DNA of 64,000 nucleotides from Flavobacteriales bacterium (GTDB lineage Bacteria; Bacteroidota; Bacteroidia; Flavobacteriales_E; Vicingaceae): NCBI GenBank assembly GCA_002401955.1, contig NVUQ01000009.1, positions 1 to 64,000 of the forward strand, read 5' to 3'. Shown piece by piece: positions 43,907 to 53,000 of this stretch (position 1 is its first letter; each line of letters starts with the position of its first letter). The notes under the pieces were generated by a model. It saw only the letters and a program-made list of their open reading frames with translations, ran no database searches and was not told where the DNA came from. The position numbers and the translations under genes were made by a program.

Positions 43907-45526
43907 ATGCGTCTATTATCTTTTCATATCATCATTTTTTGTTTTATATCAACAAAAGTTATTGTTGCTCAAAACACTTCTGATACAAACGAAATAAAGA
44001 ACTATGTAGAAAAAGCATTACAACTAAGTAATGAGGGAAAGCGTGAAGAGTCAATAAAGGAATCATTTAGGATTTTGTCTTTAGGGGTTGAATTATCCTT
44101 AAATGATAGCATTAACCTCTCTATCTCTCTTGCAGACAACTTAATGCATTTTGGCGATTATGATAATGCTATTACTTATGCAAAAAAAACAATTCATTTA
44201 AGATCTAAACTTAATAAAAAAGGAAAGATTGATTATCTGTATATGATGCGTTTTTTTAATGCTACAAAGCAATATGATTCTACCATTTATTATATGAAAT
44301 GTGGTGTAAATGAAATACTTTCTTTACCCGAGCATGATAAATACCTTTTAATAAGCACCTATAATAACATTGGTTTCACCTTTTATTTAAATGATCAATT
44401 AGATTCAGCAAAGGTATATTATAAAAAAGTAATCAATTTGGAAAATGCGAAAGAAATATCTCCTCTTATTTATGGTATGGCAACAGGGAATTTAGGGCTT
44501 CTATATTATGACAACAAAGAATATAAGAGGGCGCTCGAAAAAATAAAAATAGATGCTAAGCTTACAAAAGGAAAAATTTGGCAATCGTACAACAACGCAT
44601 TATTCCTTATGGCTAAATGTCATTATGAATTAAAAAATTATAACATATCAAAAGGGATATTAGTAAATTTATTTAGTGAACAAAAGCAAGATAAAACACA
44701 ACTGCTTAAGGCATATCGATTTATGTCAAAGGTTAGTGATAAGTTAAATGATGACCGCACTTCCTCACGTTATTTAAACAAATACATTAAGTTAAATGAT
44801 AGCCTTGTGAAAAATAAAAAACCAAATGAGGAGTTAGTTCGTCAACTATCAAAAACAAAAGTTAATCTTATAAAAAGAGATTTAAAATTGGCTAATAACG
44901 AAGTTGAACTGATAAATAATAATTTGCTATTGAGCAAAGCCAAAGAGAAAGCACAACAATTAAAAAATCGAATTTACATCTTTGGTCTTTTCTTATCATT
45001 GTTTTTTATACTTATGTTATTGATCTATTTTAAAACCAGACAAAAAAAGAATCGTGCAATACGGCAGTTAGAAAAAGAGCTCTTAGAAGCTGAACTGAAG
45101 AACAAACAAAAAGATTTAAATAATGTAATTACTAATTTATCTTATAAAAGAAATTTTATTGATGAAGTACAACAAAAACTGAAAGACCTTAAACTTCAGC
45201 CTAAAGAAACCCTATTAGAAAGCTTAACGTTCTTAATTCGTGAATTTAACAATTATAAAAACGCAGATAAAAGTGTAGAGGTATTACAATCTGATATAGA
45301 AAATGTTAACCTTTCTTTCTTTGAAAATTTAGGCAATAAATTTCCTTTACTTACTGAAAATGAAAAAGAATTATGTAGCCTCTTGTTATTAAAACTATCC
45401 TCTAAAGACATTGCAAACATTAAAAATGTTACCCCAAACGCAATTAAAAAAGCACGCCAGCGCATTCGAAAAAAATTACCGATTAATAAAGATCAAGGAA
45501 TTATAACTTTCCTTGAGGCTCTCTAA
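43907..45526 (+). CDS. TPR membrane protein with C-terminal LuxR-like HTH
   Basis: The 539-residue protein has a signal peptide, TPR-like helices (about 30-330), a membrane helix (about 350-372, RIYIFGLFLSLFFILMLLIY), a coiled coil (about 375-425) and a C-terminal HTH (ENEKELCSLLLLKLSSKDIA, NVTPNAIKKARQRIRKKL). The order, periplasmic TPR sensor to cytoplasmic LuxR/GerE-like DNA-binding domain, is a common one-component regulator in Flavobacteriales. Targets are unknown. It stands alone; the next gene has its own promoter. Confidence 0.85.
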   Translation: MRLLSFHIIIFCFISTKVIVAQNTSDTNEIKNYVEKALQLSNEGKREESIKESFRILSLGVELSLNDSINLSISLADNLMHFGDYDNAITYAKKTIHLRSKLNKKGKIDYLYMMRFFNATKQYDSTIYYMKCGVNEILSLPEHDKYLLISTYNNIGFTFYLNDQLDSAKVYYKKVINLENAKEISPLIYGMATGNLGLLYYDNKEYKRALEKIKIDAKLTKGKIWQSYNNALFLMAKCHYELKNYNISKGILVNLFSEQKQDKTQLLKAYRFMSKVSDKLNDDRTSSRYLNKYIKLNDSLVKNKKPNEELVRQLSKTKVNLIKRDLKLANNEVELINNNLLLSKAKEKAQQLKNRIYIFGLFLSLFFILMLLIYFKTRQKKNRAIRQLEKELLEAELKNKQKDLNNVITNLSYKRNFIDEVQQKLKDLKLQPKETLLESLTFLIREFNNYKNADKSVEVLQSDIENVNLSFFENLGNKFPLLTENEKELCSLLLLKLSSKDIANIKNVTPNAIKKARQRIRKKLPINKDQGIITFLEAL

Positions 45527-45772
45527 TTATACCAATTTATTTCAAAACACCCAACAATGGTTTTTGTATAATGCCGATTTGTAATCAAAGCCTTATAACA
45601 CATGTTAAAACCCTCAAATTATAAAAGCAATAATTAAGAACCCCACTCCTTTTAGAACAAAAGGCCAAAATTTAGTTTGTTCTTCAAGTAATTCTAAATA
45701 TCACAACTAGAAAGATATTTATTATCCAAAATTACACCTCATAATTCTAGTCCTGTTTATATTATAATTTCT

Positions 45773-45780
45773 TAAATTTG
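45773..45780 (+). promoter_or_regulatory. -7 promoter element of the ALDH gene
   Basis: TAAATTTG matches TAnnTTTG and lies 35 bases before the ATG at 45816, giving a leader of about 30 bases. Confidence 0.55.
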
Positions 45781-45815
45781 CAACCGATTTAAATTTAAAC
45801 CAAAAAAATTTAACA

Positions 45816-47375
45816 ATGCCAGAAACATTAACAGTAGACAAATACGGAATGCAAGCCGCTTTAAAAGCACTTGGATTAAAAGAAATTAATGAAGGAACTT
45901 CTACAGGTTCTAACAACTTTGGAGGTGGAGAAACAATTTCTTCTTACTCTCCAACAGATGGTGCGTTAATTGGAAAAGTTACCACAACTACTAAAGAAGA
46001 TTACGAAAAAGTAATGCACGCGGCAACTTCTGCATTTTTAGAGTTTAGAAAAATGCCAGCTCCACAAAGAGGTGAGATTGTTCGTCAGTTTGGAAATAAA
46101 TTAAGAGAATTAAAAGAGCCTTTAGGGAAATTAGTTTCTTACGAAATGGGTAAATCTTTGCAAGAAGGTTATGGAGAGGTTCAAGAAATGATTGACATCT
46201 GTGATTTTGCTGTTGGTTTATCAAGGCAATTAAACGGGCAAACAATTCCTTCTGAACGTCCTGGTCACGTAATGAGAGAACAATGGCATTCAATTGGTGT
46301 TGTTGGAATTATCTCTGCATTTAACTTTCCTGTTGCGGTTTGGGCTTGGAATACAGCTTTAGCTTGGATTTGTGGTGATGTTTGTGTTTGGAAAGGTTCA
46401 GAAAAAGCACCTATTTGTTCCGTAGCTTGTCAAAATATTATTGCTGAAATATTAAAAGAAAACAACTTGCCAGAAGGTATCTCTTGCATCATTAATGGAG
46501 ATTATAAAGTTGGTGAAATGATGACTACTGATGAAAGAATTCCTTTAGTATCTGCTACAGGTTCTACAAGAATGGGAAGAATTGTTGGTGCAACTGTTGC
46601 TCAACGTTTCGGAAAATCTTTATTAGAATTAGGCGGAAACAACGCAATTATTATTACTCCAACAGCTGATTTAAAAGTAGTTGTTCCTGGAGCAGTATTT
46701 GGTGCAGTTGGTACTGCAGGTCAAAGATGTACTTCTACAAGAAGGTTAATTATTCACGAATCTGTTTACGATAAAGTAAAAGATGCAATTGTTGGTGCTT
46801 ACGGACAATTAACGATAGGAAATCCATTAGATGAAAAGAATCACATCGGACCATTAATTGATACTGATGCGGTAAGTCTGTATTTAGCAGCTATCGAAAA
46901 AGCGAAAGCTGAAGGAGGGAATGTATTAGTTGACGGTGGTGTTTTAGAAGGTGAAGGTTATGAAAGCGGATGCTACGTAAAACCAGCTATTATTGAAGCA
47001 GAAAACCATTTTGAAATCGTTCAATCAGAAACTTTTGCTCCAATTTTATATTTAATGAAATATTCTGGAGATGTTGAAAATGCTATTGCAACTCAAAATG
47101 GTGTTGCTCAAGGTTTATCTTCAGCAATTATGACGAACGAAATGAAAGAGGCTGAAAAATTCTTGTCATTTGCAGGTTCTGATTGTGGAATTGCTAATGT
47201 AAACATCGGAACTTCTGGTGCTGAGATTGGTGGTGCTTTTGGTGGAGAAAAAGAAACAGGTGGCGGACGTGAGTCTGGATCTGATGCTTGGAAAGTTTAC
47301 ATGAGAAGACAAACAAATACAGTTAACTATTCTGATGAGTTACCTTTAGCTCAAGGAATTAAGTTTGATTTGTAA
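45816..47375 (+). CDS. Aldehyde dehydrogenase, ALDH7 (antiquitin/aminoadipate-semialdehyde) type
   Basis: The 519-residue NAD(P)-dependent dehydrogenase has FNFPVAVWAWNTALAWICGD, SATGSTRMGRIV (cofactor loop), LLELGGNNAIIITP (general base Glu) and the catalytic Cys in AGQRCTSTRRL. The C-terminus has AEIGGAFGGEKETGGGRESG. These wordings are those of ALDH7A1-type enzymes, which oxidise 2-aminoadipate-6-semialdehyde in lysine breakdown. The substrate is inferred from the subfamily only. It is flanked by its own promoter and terminator, without other lysine-catabolism genes. Confidence 0.92.
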   Translation: MPETLTVDKYGMQAALKALGLKEINEGTSTGSNNFGGGETISSYSPTDGALIGKVTTTTKEDYEKVMHAATSAFLEFRKMPAPQRGEIVRQFGNKLRELKEPLGKLVSYEMGKSLQEGYGEVQEMIDICDFAVGLSRQLNGQTIPSERPGHVMREQWHSIGVVGIISAFNFPVAVWAWNTALAWICGDVCVWKGSEKAPICSVACQNIIAEILKENNLPEGISCIINGDYKVGEMMTTDERIPLVSATGSTRMGRIVGATVAQRFGKSLLELGGNNAIIITPTADLKVVVPGAVFGAVGTAGQRCTSTRRLIIHESVYDKVKDAIVGAYGQLTIGNPLDEKNHIGPLIDTDAVSLYLAAIEKAKAEGGNVLVDGGVLEGEGYESGCYVKPAIIEAENHFEIVQSETFAPILYLMKYSGDVENAIATQNGVAQGLSSAIMTNEMKEAEKFLSFAGSDCGIANVNIGTSGAEIGGAFGGEKETGGGRESGSDAWKVYMRRQTNTVNYSDELPLAQGIKFDL

Positions 47376-47401
47376 GGTTAAAAATAAATAACAGACTTTA
47401 A

Positions 47402-47431
47402 AGCCTCTGCAAATTGCAGAGGCTTTTTTTT
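47402..47431 (+). terminator. Intrinsic terminator
   Basis: GCCTCTGCA (47403-47411) pairs with TGCAGAGGC (47415-47423), followed by eight T. Confidence 0.92.
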
Positions 47432-47464
47432 CATAAAAAACTTGAAAAAAATAATTCTGATATT

Positions 47465-47472
47465 TATTTTTG
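47465..47472 (+). promoter_or_regulatory. -7 promoter element of the DUF2490 gene
   Basis: TATTTTTG matches TAnnTTTG, 14 bases before the ATG at 47487. It lies within the upstream in-frame extension, which argues against the start at 47442. Confidence 0.45.
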
Positions 47473-47486
47473 TCCAAATTTTAAAA

Positions 47487-48179
47487 ATGAAAAAGATTTT
47501 ATCCTTAATAGTAGTAATCATTCTACTCCCAAGCTTTGGAAAAGCCCAGTTCAATGAAGATCAAGTAGGAGCTTGGTATATGTATTTTTTCAATACCACT
47601 ATTAAAGAAAGTTCTTTTGGAGTACAAGGAGATATTCAATATCGTAATTGGGATATGGGCGGAGATCTAGAACAGCTATTAATTCGTGGAGGGTTAACGT
47701 ACAAACCCAAAAATGCAGCTATAAAGTTTACATTAGGTTATGGAAACATTACCAAAGGAGCTTTTGGCGAAAGTAACACTACAACAAGTGAAAGTAGAAT
47801 ATATCAAGAGGCTTTAATTCCAACTAAACTAAGTAATCGTTTTAATTTAACTCACCGATTCAGGTACGAACAACGTTTTAACGATGGTCAAGATTTTCGT
47901 ACAAGATACCGTTACAACCTGTTTGTAAACATCCCAATTACTAAAAAAGCATTAGAAGCAAAGGCTATCTATTTAGCCTTATACAACGAAATATTTATAA
48001 ACGGACAACGAGATATTGGACACGGGTCAAGGGTTGAAATCTTTGATATTAATCGTTTTTATTCGGCTCTTGGTTATATGATTAATCCTAAAGCTAAAGT
48101 TCAATTAGGAATGATGAGACAATCAACAAATAATTGGAATAAGAACCAGATTCAAGTCAGTTTTCACCAAAAATTTTAA
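47487..48179 (+). CDS. DUF2490 outer-membrane beta-barrel protein
   Basis: From the ATG at 47487 the protein has 230 residues with a signal peptide (KILSLIVVIILLPSFGKAQ). The mature part starts EDQVGAWYMYFFNTTI and contains the YxxEQRFxxGxDFRTRYRYNL segment and alternating beta strands ending in QIQVSFHQKF with a terminal Phe, as in outer-membrane barrels of the DUF2490 family. Function unknown. It converges with the YitT gene over a shared terminator. Confidence 0.82.
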   Translation: MKKILSLIVVIILLPSFGKAQFNEDQVGAWYMYFFNTTIKESSFGVQGDIQYRNWDMGGDLEQLLIRGGLTYKPKNAAIKFTLGYGNITKGAFGESNTTTSESRIYQEALIPTKLSNRFNLTHRFRYEQRFNDGQDFRTRYRYNLFVNIPITKKALEAKAIYLALYNEIFINGQRDIGHGSRVEIFDINRFYSALGYMINPKAKVQLGMMRQSTNNWNKNQIQVSFHQKF

Positions 48180-48181
48180 GC

Positions 48182-48219
48182 AAATAAAAGCCTCAACATC
48201 TAACTTGAGGCTTTTATTT
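48182..48219. terminator. Bidirectional terminator
   Basis: AAATAAAAGCCTCAA (48182-48196) is the exact inverse of TTGAGGCTTTTATTT (48205-48219) with an 8-base loop. It serves the convergent DUF2490 and YitT genes. Confidence 0.85.
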
Positions 48220-48226
48220 ATTGGAT

Positions 48227-49066
48227 TTAACTAGATTCCAATGTTAAGACATGTGATTTTGAATCTGTTTTATAAATCAATTGCTTTAATTCATTTAATC
48301 GTTTTCCATTTTTAGTAACTAACACCAATTTATCATCAGACCTGTTATGTATCAATTTGATTACTTCTTCTTTTACTTTATCATCATCTTTAATCGCTTG
48401 ATGAATTAAAGCGTTGTTTTCTGAAAATACTAAAACAGTTTTGCTCTCTTCATTCTTCTTTGCATAATGCCCAATAGTTTTACTCGTTGTTACAATGGTT
48501 ATTATACAGTACGCTGCCATTGTATAATCCTTAAAAGTGATTATCCCTAAAACAACTACAAAAGCATCCATTATTAATAGAAGGTGGCTAAACTGAAGAT
48601 TAACTTTTTCAGATAAAATTCTTGCCACAATATCACTCCCTCCAGTTGTTGCCCCACCTATTTTTGTAATAAAAATAGATGTTCCAACCAATAACCCTCC
48701 AAATATGCCAGAAACTAAAACATCATCAACAATAATGGCACTATTTGTTAACATGATAATTCCATCAATAAAAAAAGAGGAGGAAATCATGAAAAAAGCT
48801 GTTTTTAAAGCTGCCTTTTTTCCAAGGGTTTTTGCTCCCCATAATAATAAAGGGATATTTATAATTAATGCGAGTAATCCTACAGACAACCCAACAAGCT
48901 CAAAAGCTACTATGCTCAATCCAAAAACACCTCCAGGCACCAATCTTTGTGGCACAATAAATAAAGAATAGCCTAAAGACAAGACTACTGCTCCTAAAAG
49001 GACAAATCCATAATTTTTAGCTTCAGAAAGTAGACGCTTTTTATTTAGTTTAATAATGTTTTTCAT
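48227..49066 (-). CDS. YitT-family membrane protein
   Basis: The 279-residue protein has five hydrophobic segments in its first 200 residues (for example FVLLGAVVLSLGYSLFIVP, VPGGVFGLSIVAFELVGLSV and the GGATTGGSDIVARILSEKVN motif) and a C-terminal soluble DUF2179 domain (about 210-280, VLVFSENNALIHQAI). This is the standard YitT layout; the transported or sensed molecule is unknown. The ATG at 49066 is preceded by AAGGTG, which could act as a ribosome binding site; an in-frame GTG lies at 49069. The mRNA leader of about 310 bases contains two terminator-like hairpins. Confidence 0.88.
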   Translation of the reverse strand: MKNIIKLNKKRLLSEAKNYGFVLLGAVVLSLGYSLFIVPQRLVPGGVFGLSIVAFELVGLSVGLLALIINIPLLLWGAKTLGKKAALKTAFFMISSSFFIDGIIMLTNSAIIVDDVLVSGIFGGLLVGTSIFITKIGGATTGGSDIVARILSEKVNLQFSHLLLIMDAFVVVLGIITFKDYTMAAYCIITIVTTSKTIGHYAKKNEESKTVLVFSENNALIHQAIKDDDKVKEEVIKLIHNRSDDKLVLVTKNGKRLNELKQLIYKTDSKSHVLTLESS

Positions 49067-49082
49067 CACCTTAATTTATTTC

Positions 49083-49116
49083 AAAAAAAAACCCCTCGAT
49101 TTTGCAATCGAAGGGG
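49083..49116 (-). promoter_or_regulatory. Promoter-proximal terminator/attenuator hairpin before the YitT gene
   Basis: On the minus strand, CCCCTTCGAT pairs with ATCGAGGGG (one bulged base) and is followed directly by nine T, ending 17 bases before the YitT start codon. A terminator inside a leader implies regulated read-through. Confidence 0.7.
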
Positions 49117-49145
49117 ATAATTATTTAGTTATTATACTTTTTAAT

Positions 49146-49250
49146 TTACTCAGTTCGATTATATATTTTATTACATAAAACATTATAGACAGGACTCATC
49201 ATACAAGAAGTTGTCGTGCATTTAAAATTATATGTCGTTATCTGTTTCAT
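49146..49250 (-). CDS. Possible leader peptide, 34 residues
   Basis: A short frame on the minus strand starts at ATG 49248-49250, contains NFKCTTTSCMMSP and ends at TAA 49146-49148, about 30 bases before the YitT-proximal terminator hairpin. It has six Thr, three Cys and three Met in 34 residues, with a TTT run and an MM pair. Placement and composition resemble attenuation leader peptides. Coding is not proven. Confidence 0.35.
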   Translation of the reverse strand: MKQITTYNFKCTTTSCMMSPVYNVLCNKIYNRTE

Positions 49251-49262
49251 TTTCTTAAGCAT

Positions 49263-49296
49263 AAAAAAAGCGTTCATCTGTATTAGGTGAACGCTT
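49263..49296 (-). promoter_or_regulatory. Distal terminator-like hairpin in the YitT leader
   Basis: On the minus strand AAGCGTTCA pairs with TGAACGCTT and a T-run follows (A-run at 49263-49268 on the plus strand). It lies about 200 bases before the YitT start. A tiny frame (MHGVSSEV, 49318-49344) sits just upstream of it. Confidence 0.65.
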
Positions 49297-49388
49297 CGAT
49301 TTATAATTTATCTTAGTCTACACCTCGGAACTTACTCCGTGCATCTTAACAATCGTATATAAAAAATTTCTATTCATAAAATATGGAG

Positions 49389-49396
49389 CAAAATTA
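49389..49396 (-). promoter_or_regulatory. -7 promoter element for the YitT leader transcript
   Basis: TAATTTTG on the minus strand matches TAnnTTTG. A transcript starting near 49382 would carry both hairpins. Confidence 0.4.
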
Positions 49397-49671
49397 ATCC
49401 AAAAAAGTTTACTCAAATCTTTTTTAAGAAATTTATTTTAGTTCGCTCCTTATTACAATTTCAACTCATTATATTTAGGTACAAGTACACCTTATTTTTT
49501 TCGCCTAATCATTCTATTTACCCCACTAAAACAATGAAGATTTCGATTAATTATTTGGTTAATCAACTAATTTAACTAAATTAGTTGAGCTAAAATTTTA
49601 CATTTTAAGCAACTAAAAAGCAGAAAACCCCGTCTTTTCTGTGTACAAGGACTATTAACACTATTTTATCA
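49397..49671. other. Intergenic region with a perfect 10-bp stem
   Basis: CAACTAATTT (49564-49573) and AAATTAGTTG (49578-49587) form a stem with a 4-base loop, and a CAGAAAA/TTTTCTG pair lies near 49621-49640. These could act in the leader of the rightward surface-protein operon. No gene is visible. Confidence 0.45.
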
Positions 49672-50070
49672 ATGAGAAAAGCATTTTTTCTAACACTATT
49701 AATCACTTTAATTGGGGCAAATAGTTATTCGCAAACACTTAATAATAAAGTTCCTAATAAAACTCCTTTTTATAAAGAGGCTCAAGCAAATAATGGTATA
49801 AAATGCAAAATGTCTGTTGATGATGTTTTAAGACAACAATCTTTTGATATTGACCATCCTAAATCAGAAAAAGCAGGACAAATAGCTCTTGCATTAATAG
49901 AAGAATTAAACTTTGTTTATTATAAAACAGATAATAATATGGTCGACCAAATCAACAACCATCTTGATTCTATAAATAAATCTATTAAAGAAGCCGAAGA
50001 ACATGGTATGAATACAACCATGTTTAAAGCTGATATTGATTTTATTGAAACACTAAAAAAATCTAAATGA
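49672..50070 (+). CDS. Small secreted protein of a T9SS adhesin operon
   Basis: The 132-residue product has a signal peptide (KAFFLTLLITLIGANSYSQ) and a mostly helical, charged mature part rich in Lys, Asp and Asn (for example NNHLDSINKSIKEAEEHG). I do not recognise a family. Its stop overlaps the start of the 1695-residue gene by 4 bases (ATGA at 50067-50070), so translation is coupled and the protein probably works with that surface protein, for example as a periplasmic helper. Confidence 0.7.
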   Translation: MRKAFFLTLLITLIGANSYSQTLNNKVPNKTPFYKEAQANNGIKCKMSVDDVLRQQSFDIDHPKSEKAGQIALALIEELNFVYYKTDNNMVDQINNHLDSINKSIKEAEEHGMNTTMFKADIDFIETLKKSK

Positions 50071-53000
50071 AAAAACTTGCTACAGTTTTAATTCTTAGCA
50101 TACTCCTCGTTTTTTCTTATACGAAGATGAGTGCTCAGGCTACATCAATTATTCCTGCACCACAATCTATTACAATTTGTGAAGGTGATGTAACTGCGAT
50201 AACTTTTACTCCTGGAGGAACATGTACAGGGGCTTACGAATATCAAATTTTAAACGGTGCAACAGTTGTTCAAGCGTGGAGTACTGCTGCAACATTCAAC
50301 GCTTCCAATATTACTGGAATAACTTATACTGTTGAATTAAGGTGTAGTAATTCTGCAGGAACAGTTGTTTCAGACACCTTTTTAGTTGATGTTATTACGG
50401 AACCTATTGTTACTGGGAATTTAACAATCTGCTCAGGAGGCTCTACTGTTTTAACCGCTAGCGGATCTACACCACCTCTTGAATGGTGGGATAGTCAAAC
50501 TGGTGGGACTCAACTTTCTGCAACAGCAACTTATACAACTCCTAACTTAACCAATACAACAACATATTACACCCAAGGATCTGGAGTTACAGGAGGCGGA
50601 AGTGGTAAAATATTAATAACTGAATGTGGTTTAGCTGGTTTTAGCGGCAATACTTCTGCAGATTATTTAGAAGTTTCAAACCTATATGCTACTCCAGTTA
50701 ACACTACAGGCTGGGTTGCAGCAGTAAGTTCCTCATATACAAACATAAATGGTGTTAATACTATTTTGTGGAACATGCCAAGCTCTTTCAATGCATGTTC
50801 AGTTGTTTCTAGAAATGATATTTCTGGTGACCCTAACTATTGGGGTAATAATATTATGTGGAACCCTGGTGCAAACACTTCTTTTAGAAGTTGGGCAATT
50901 ATTGTTGATAACCTTGGAAATGTTGTTGATTTTGCTGTATGGGGCTGGACTGCCGCTGATATAGCAACCTTTAACCCAACTATTAATGGTTTTTCTATTA
51001 CTCTTGGTCCTGAATGGGCTGGGGGAGGTATTAGTTCTCAATGTAATACTACAGGGGGGATACCTTTTAGTATCCAGCGAATTGGTAATAATGATAACAA
51101 TACATTGGCTGATTTTGTATGTCAAGCCTCTACGGTAGATGTTGTTAACCCTGGTTTAGTTTGTGGATGGTCTCCACTTACATGTCGTTTTCCTGTTACT
51201 GTAACAGTAGAACCAATCCCAACTGTTACCGTTCCTGCTAACGCAACTTATTGTGTTGGAGACAATGTTCCTGCAAGTGCTTATGCTAGTACGCCTACTG
51301 GAGGAACATTTACTTGGACTAATTCTAATACAGCTATTGGTTTAGCTGCAAATGGTGCTGGAAACACCCCAGTTTTTTCTGCCACTAACTCTACTGGCAC
51401 TGCTATTACCGCAACCATTACGGTAACACCAACAGTTAACGGTTGTGTTGGAACCCCTTTAAACTATACCATTACTGTAGATCCGACACCAACAGTAACA
51501 GTGCCTACTAATGCTACTTATTGTATTGGAGACCCTGTTCCCGTAAGTGCTTATACTAGCACGCCTAATGGAGCTACTTTTACTTGGACTAATTCTAATA
51601 CAGCTATTGGTTTAGCTGCAAATGGTGCTGGAAACACACCCGCTTTTACTGCGGCTAACCCTGGTGCTGCTGCTATTACCGGTACTATTACGGTAACACC
51701 AATCCTCAACGGATGTACAGGATTACCTGTAACCTATACCATAACAGTAAACCCTATTCCAACTGTTACGCCACCATCAAATGCTATCTATTGTGCTGGA
51801 GACGTGGTTCCATTACTTCCTGTTGGTGGAGGGCCTGTTGGAGCAATATTTAATTGGACTAACTCTAATACAGCTATTGGTCTTGCGGCTAATGGTACAG
51901 GGGCAATTGCTTCTTTTACCACAACCAACACTACAAGTACACCTATAGTTGCTACCATTACTTATACGCCAACCGCCAATGGTTGTACAGGTACTTCCGT
52001 TGCTTATACCATAACAGTAAACCCTATTCCTGCTGCACCAACGGTATTAAATGCAAATATTTGTCCTAACAATTCTACTACACTTACTGCAACTGCTCCA
52101 GGAGGAACTTATGAATGGTATGATGCTGCAATTGGTGGCACATTACTTTTTACTGGAGCTAGTTATACTACACCTTCTTTAACTGTTAATACCAGTTATT
52201 GGGTTCAAACAACTTTAAACGGGTGTACTGGTCCGAGAACACAAGTTGATGTGACTATTGCTGCTAGCCTTACAGTAAATGCAGGAGTAGATGATACTAT
52301 TTGTAATGGTCAATCCTATACTTTAGGGGCATCTCCTAATGGAATTGGATACACTTTTGATTGGGATGAACTTGGAAACTTAAACTTTTCTACCCTCTTT
52401 AATCCTACTGTTAATCCTACAACGACTACAATGTATTGGGTTACAGTTACCGACCCTACATTTTGCACAGGAACTGATACAGTAATTATTACTGTTAACC
52501 CTGTACCCTCAATGACTCCTCCATCAAATGCTACTTATTGTGATGGAGATGCTGTTCCTGCGAGTACTTATAGCACCACTCCTGTTGGTGGCACATTTAC
52601 TTGGACTAACTCTGACCCTACTATTGGATTAGCTGCTTCTGGAACTGGTAACACACCTGTTTTTAATGCAGTAAATACAACTAGTTCTCCTATAACAGCA
52701 ACCATTAGCGTTACACCAACATTAAACGGATGTATAGGTGCTGCTGTCAATTACACGATTACTGTTAACCCTATACCTGCCCCACCAACTTCTGCAAGTG
52801 TAAGTATTTGTACAAATAATACTGCAACATTAACTGCTACTGCCCCAGGAGGAACTTATGAATGGTATGATGCTACTACTGGTGGTACTTTACTCTTTAC
52901 AGGGGCTAGTTATACTACTCCTATATTAACTGCTAATACTAGTTATTGGGTACAAACAACAATAAATGGATGTATCAGCCCAAGAACACAAGTTGATGTG

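Noticed and set aside
49150-49344. Known riboswitch or hammerhead ribozyme in the YitT leader
   Set aside because: No conserved riboswitch core was recognised and the GATGAG stretch lacks the CUGAUGA and GAAA parts of a hammerhead.
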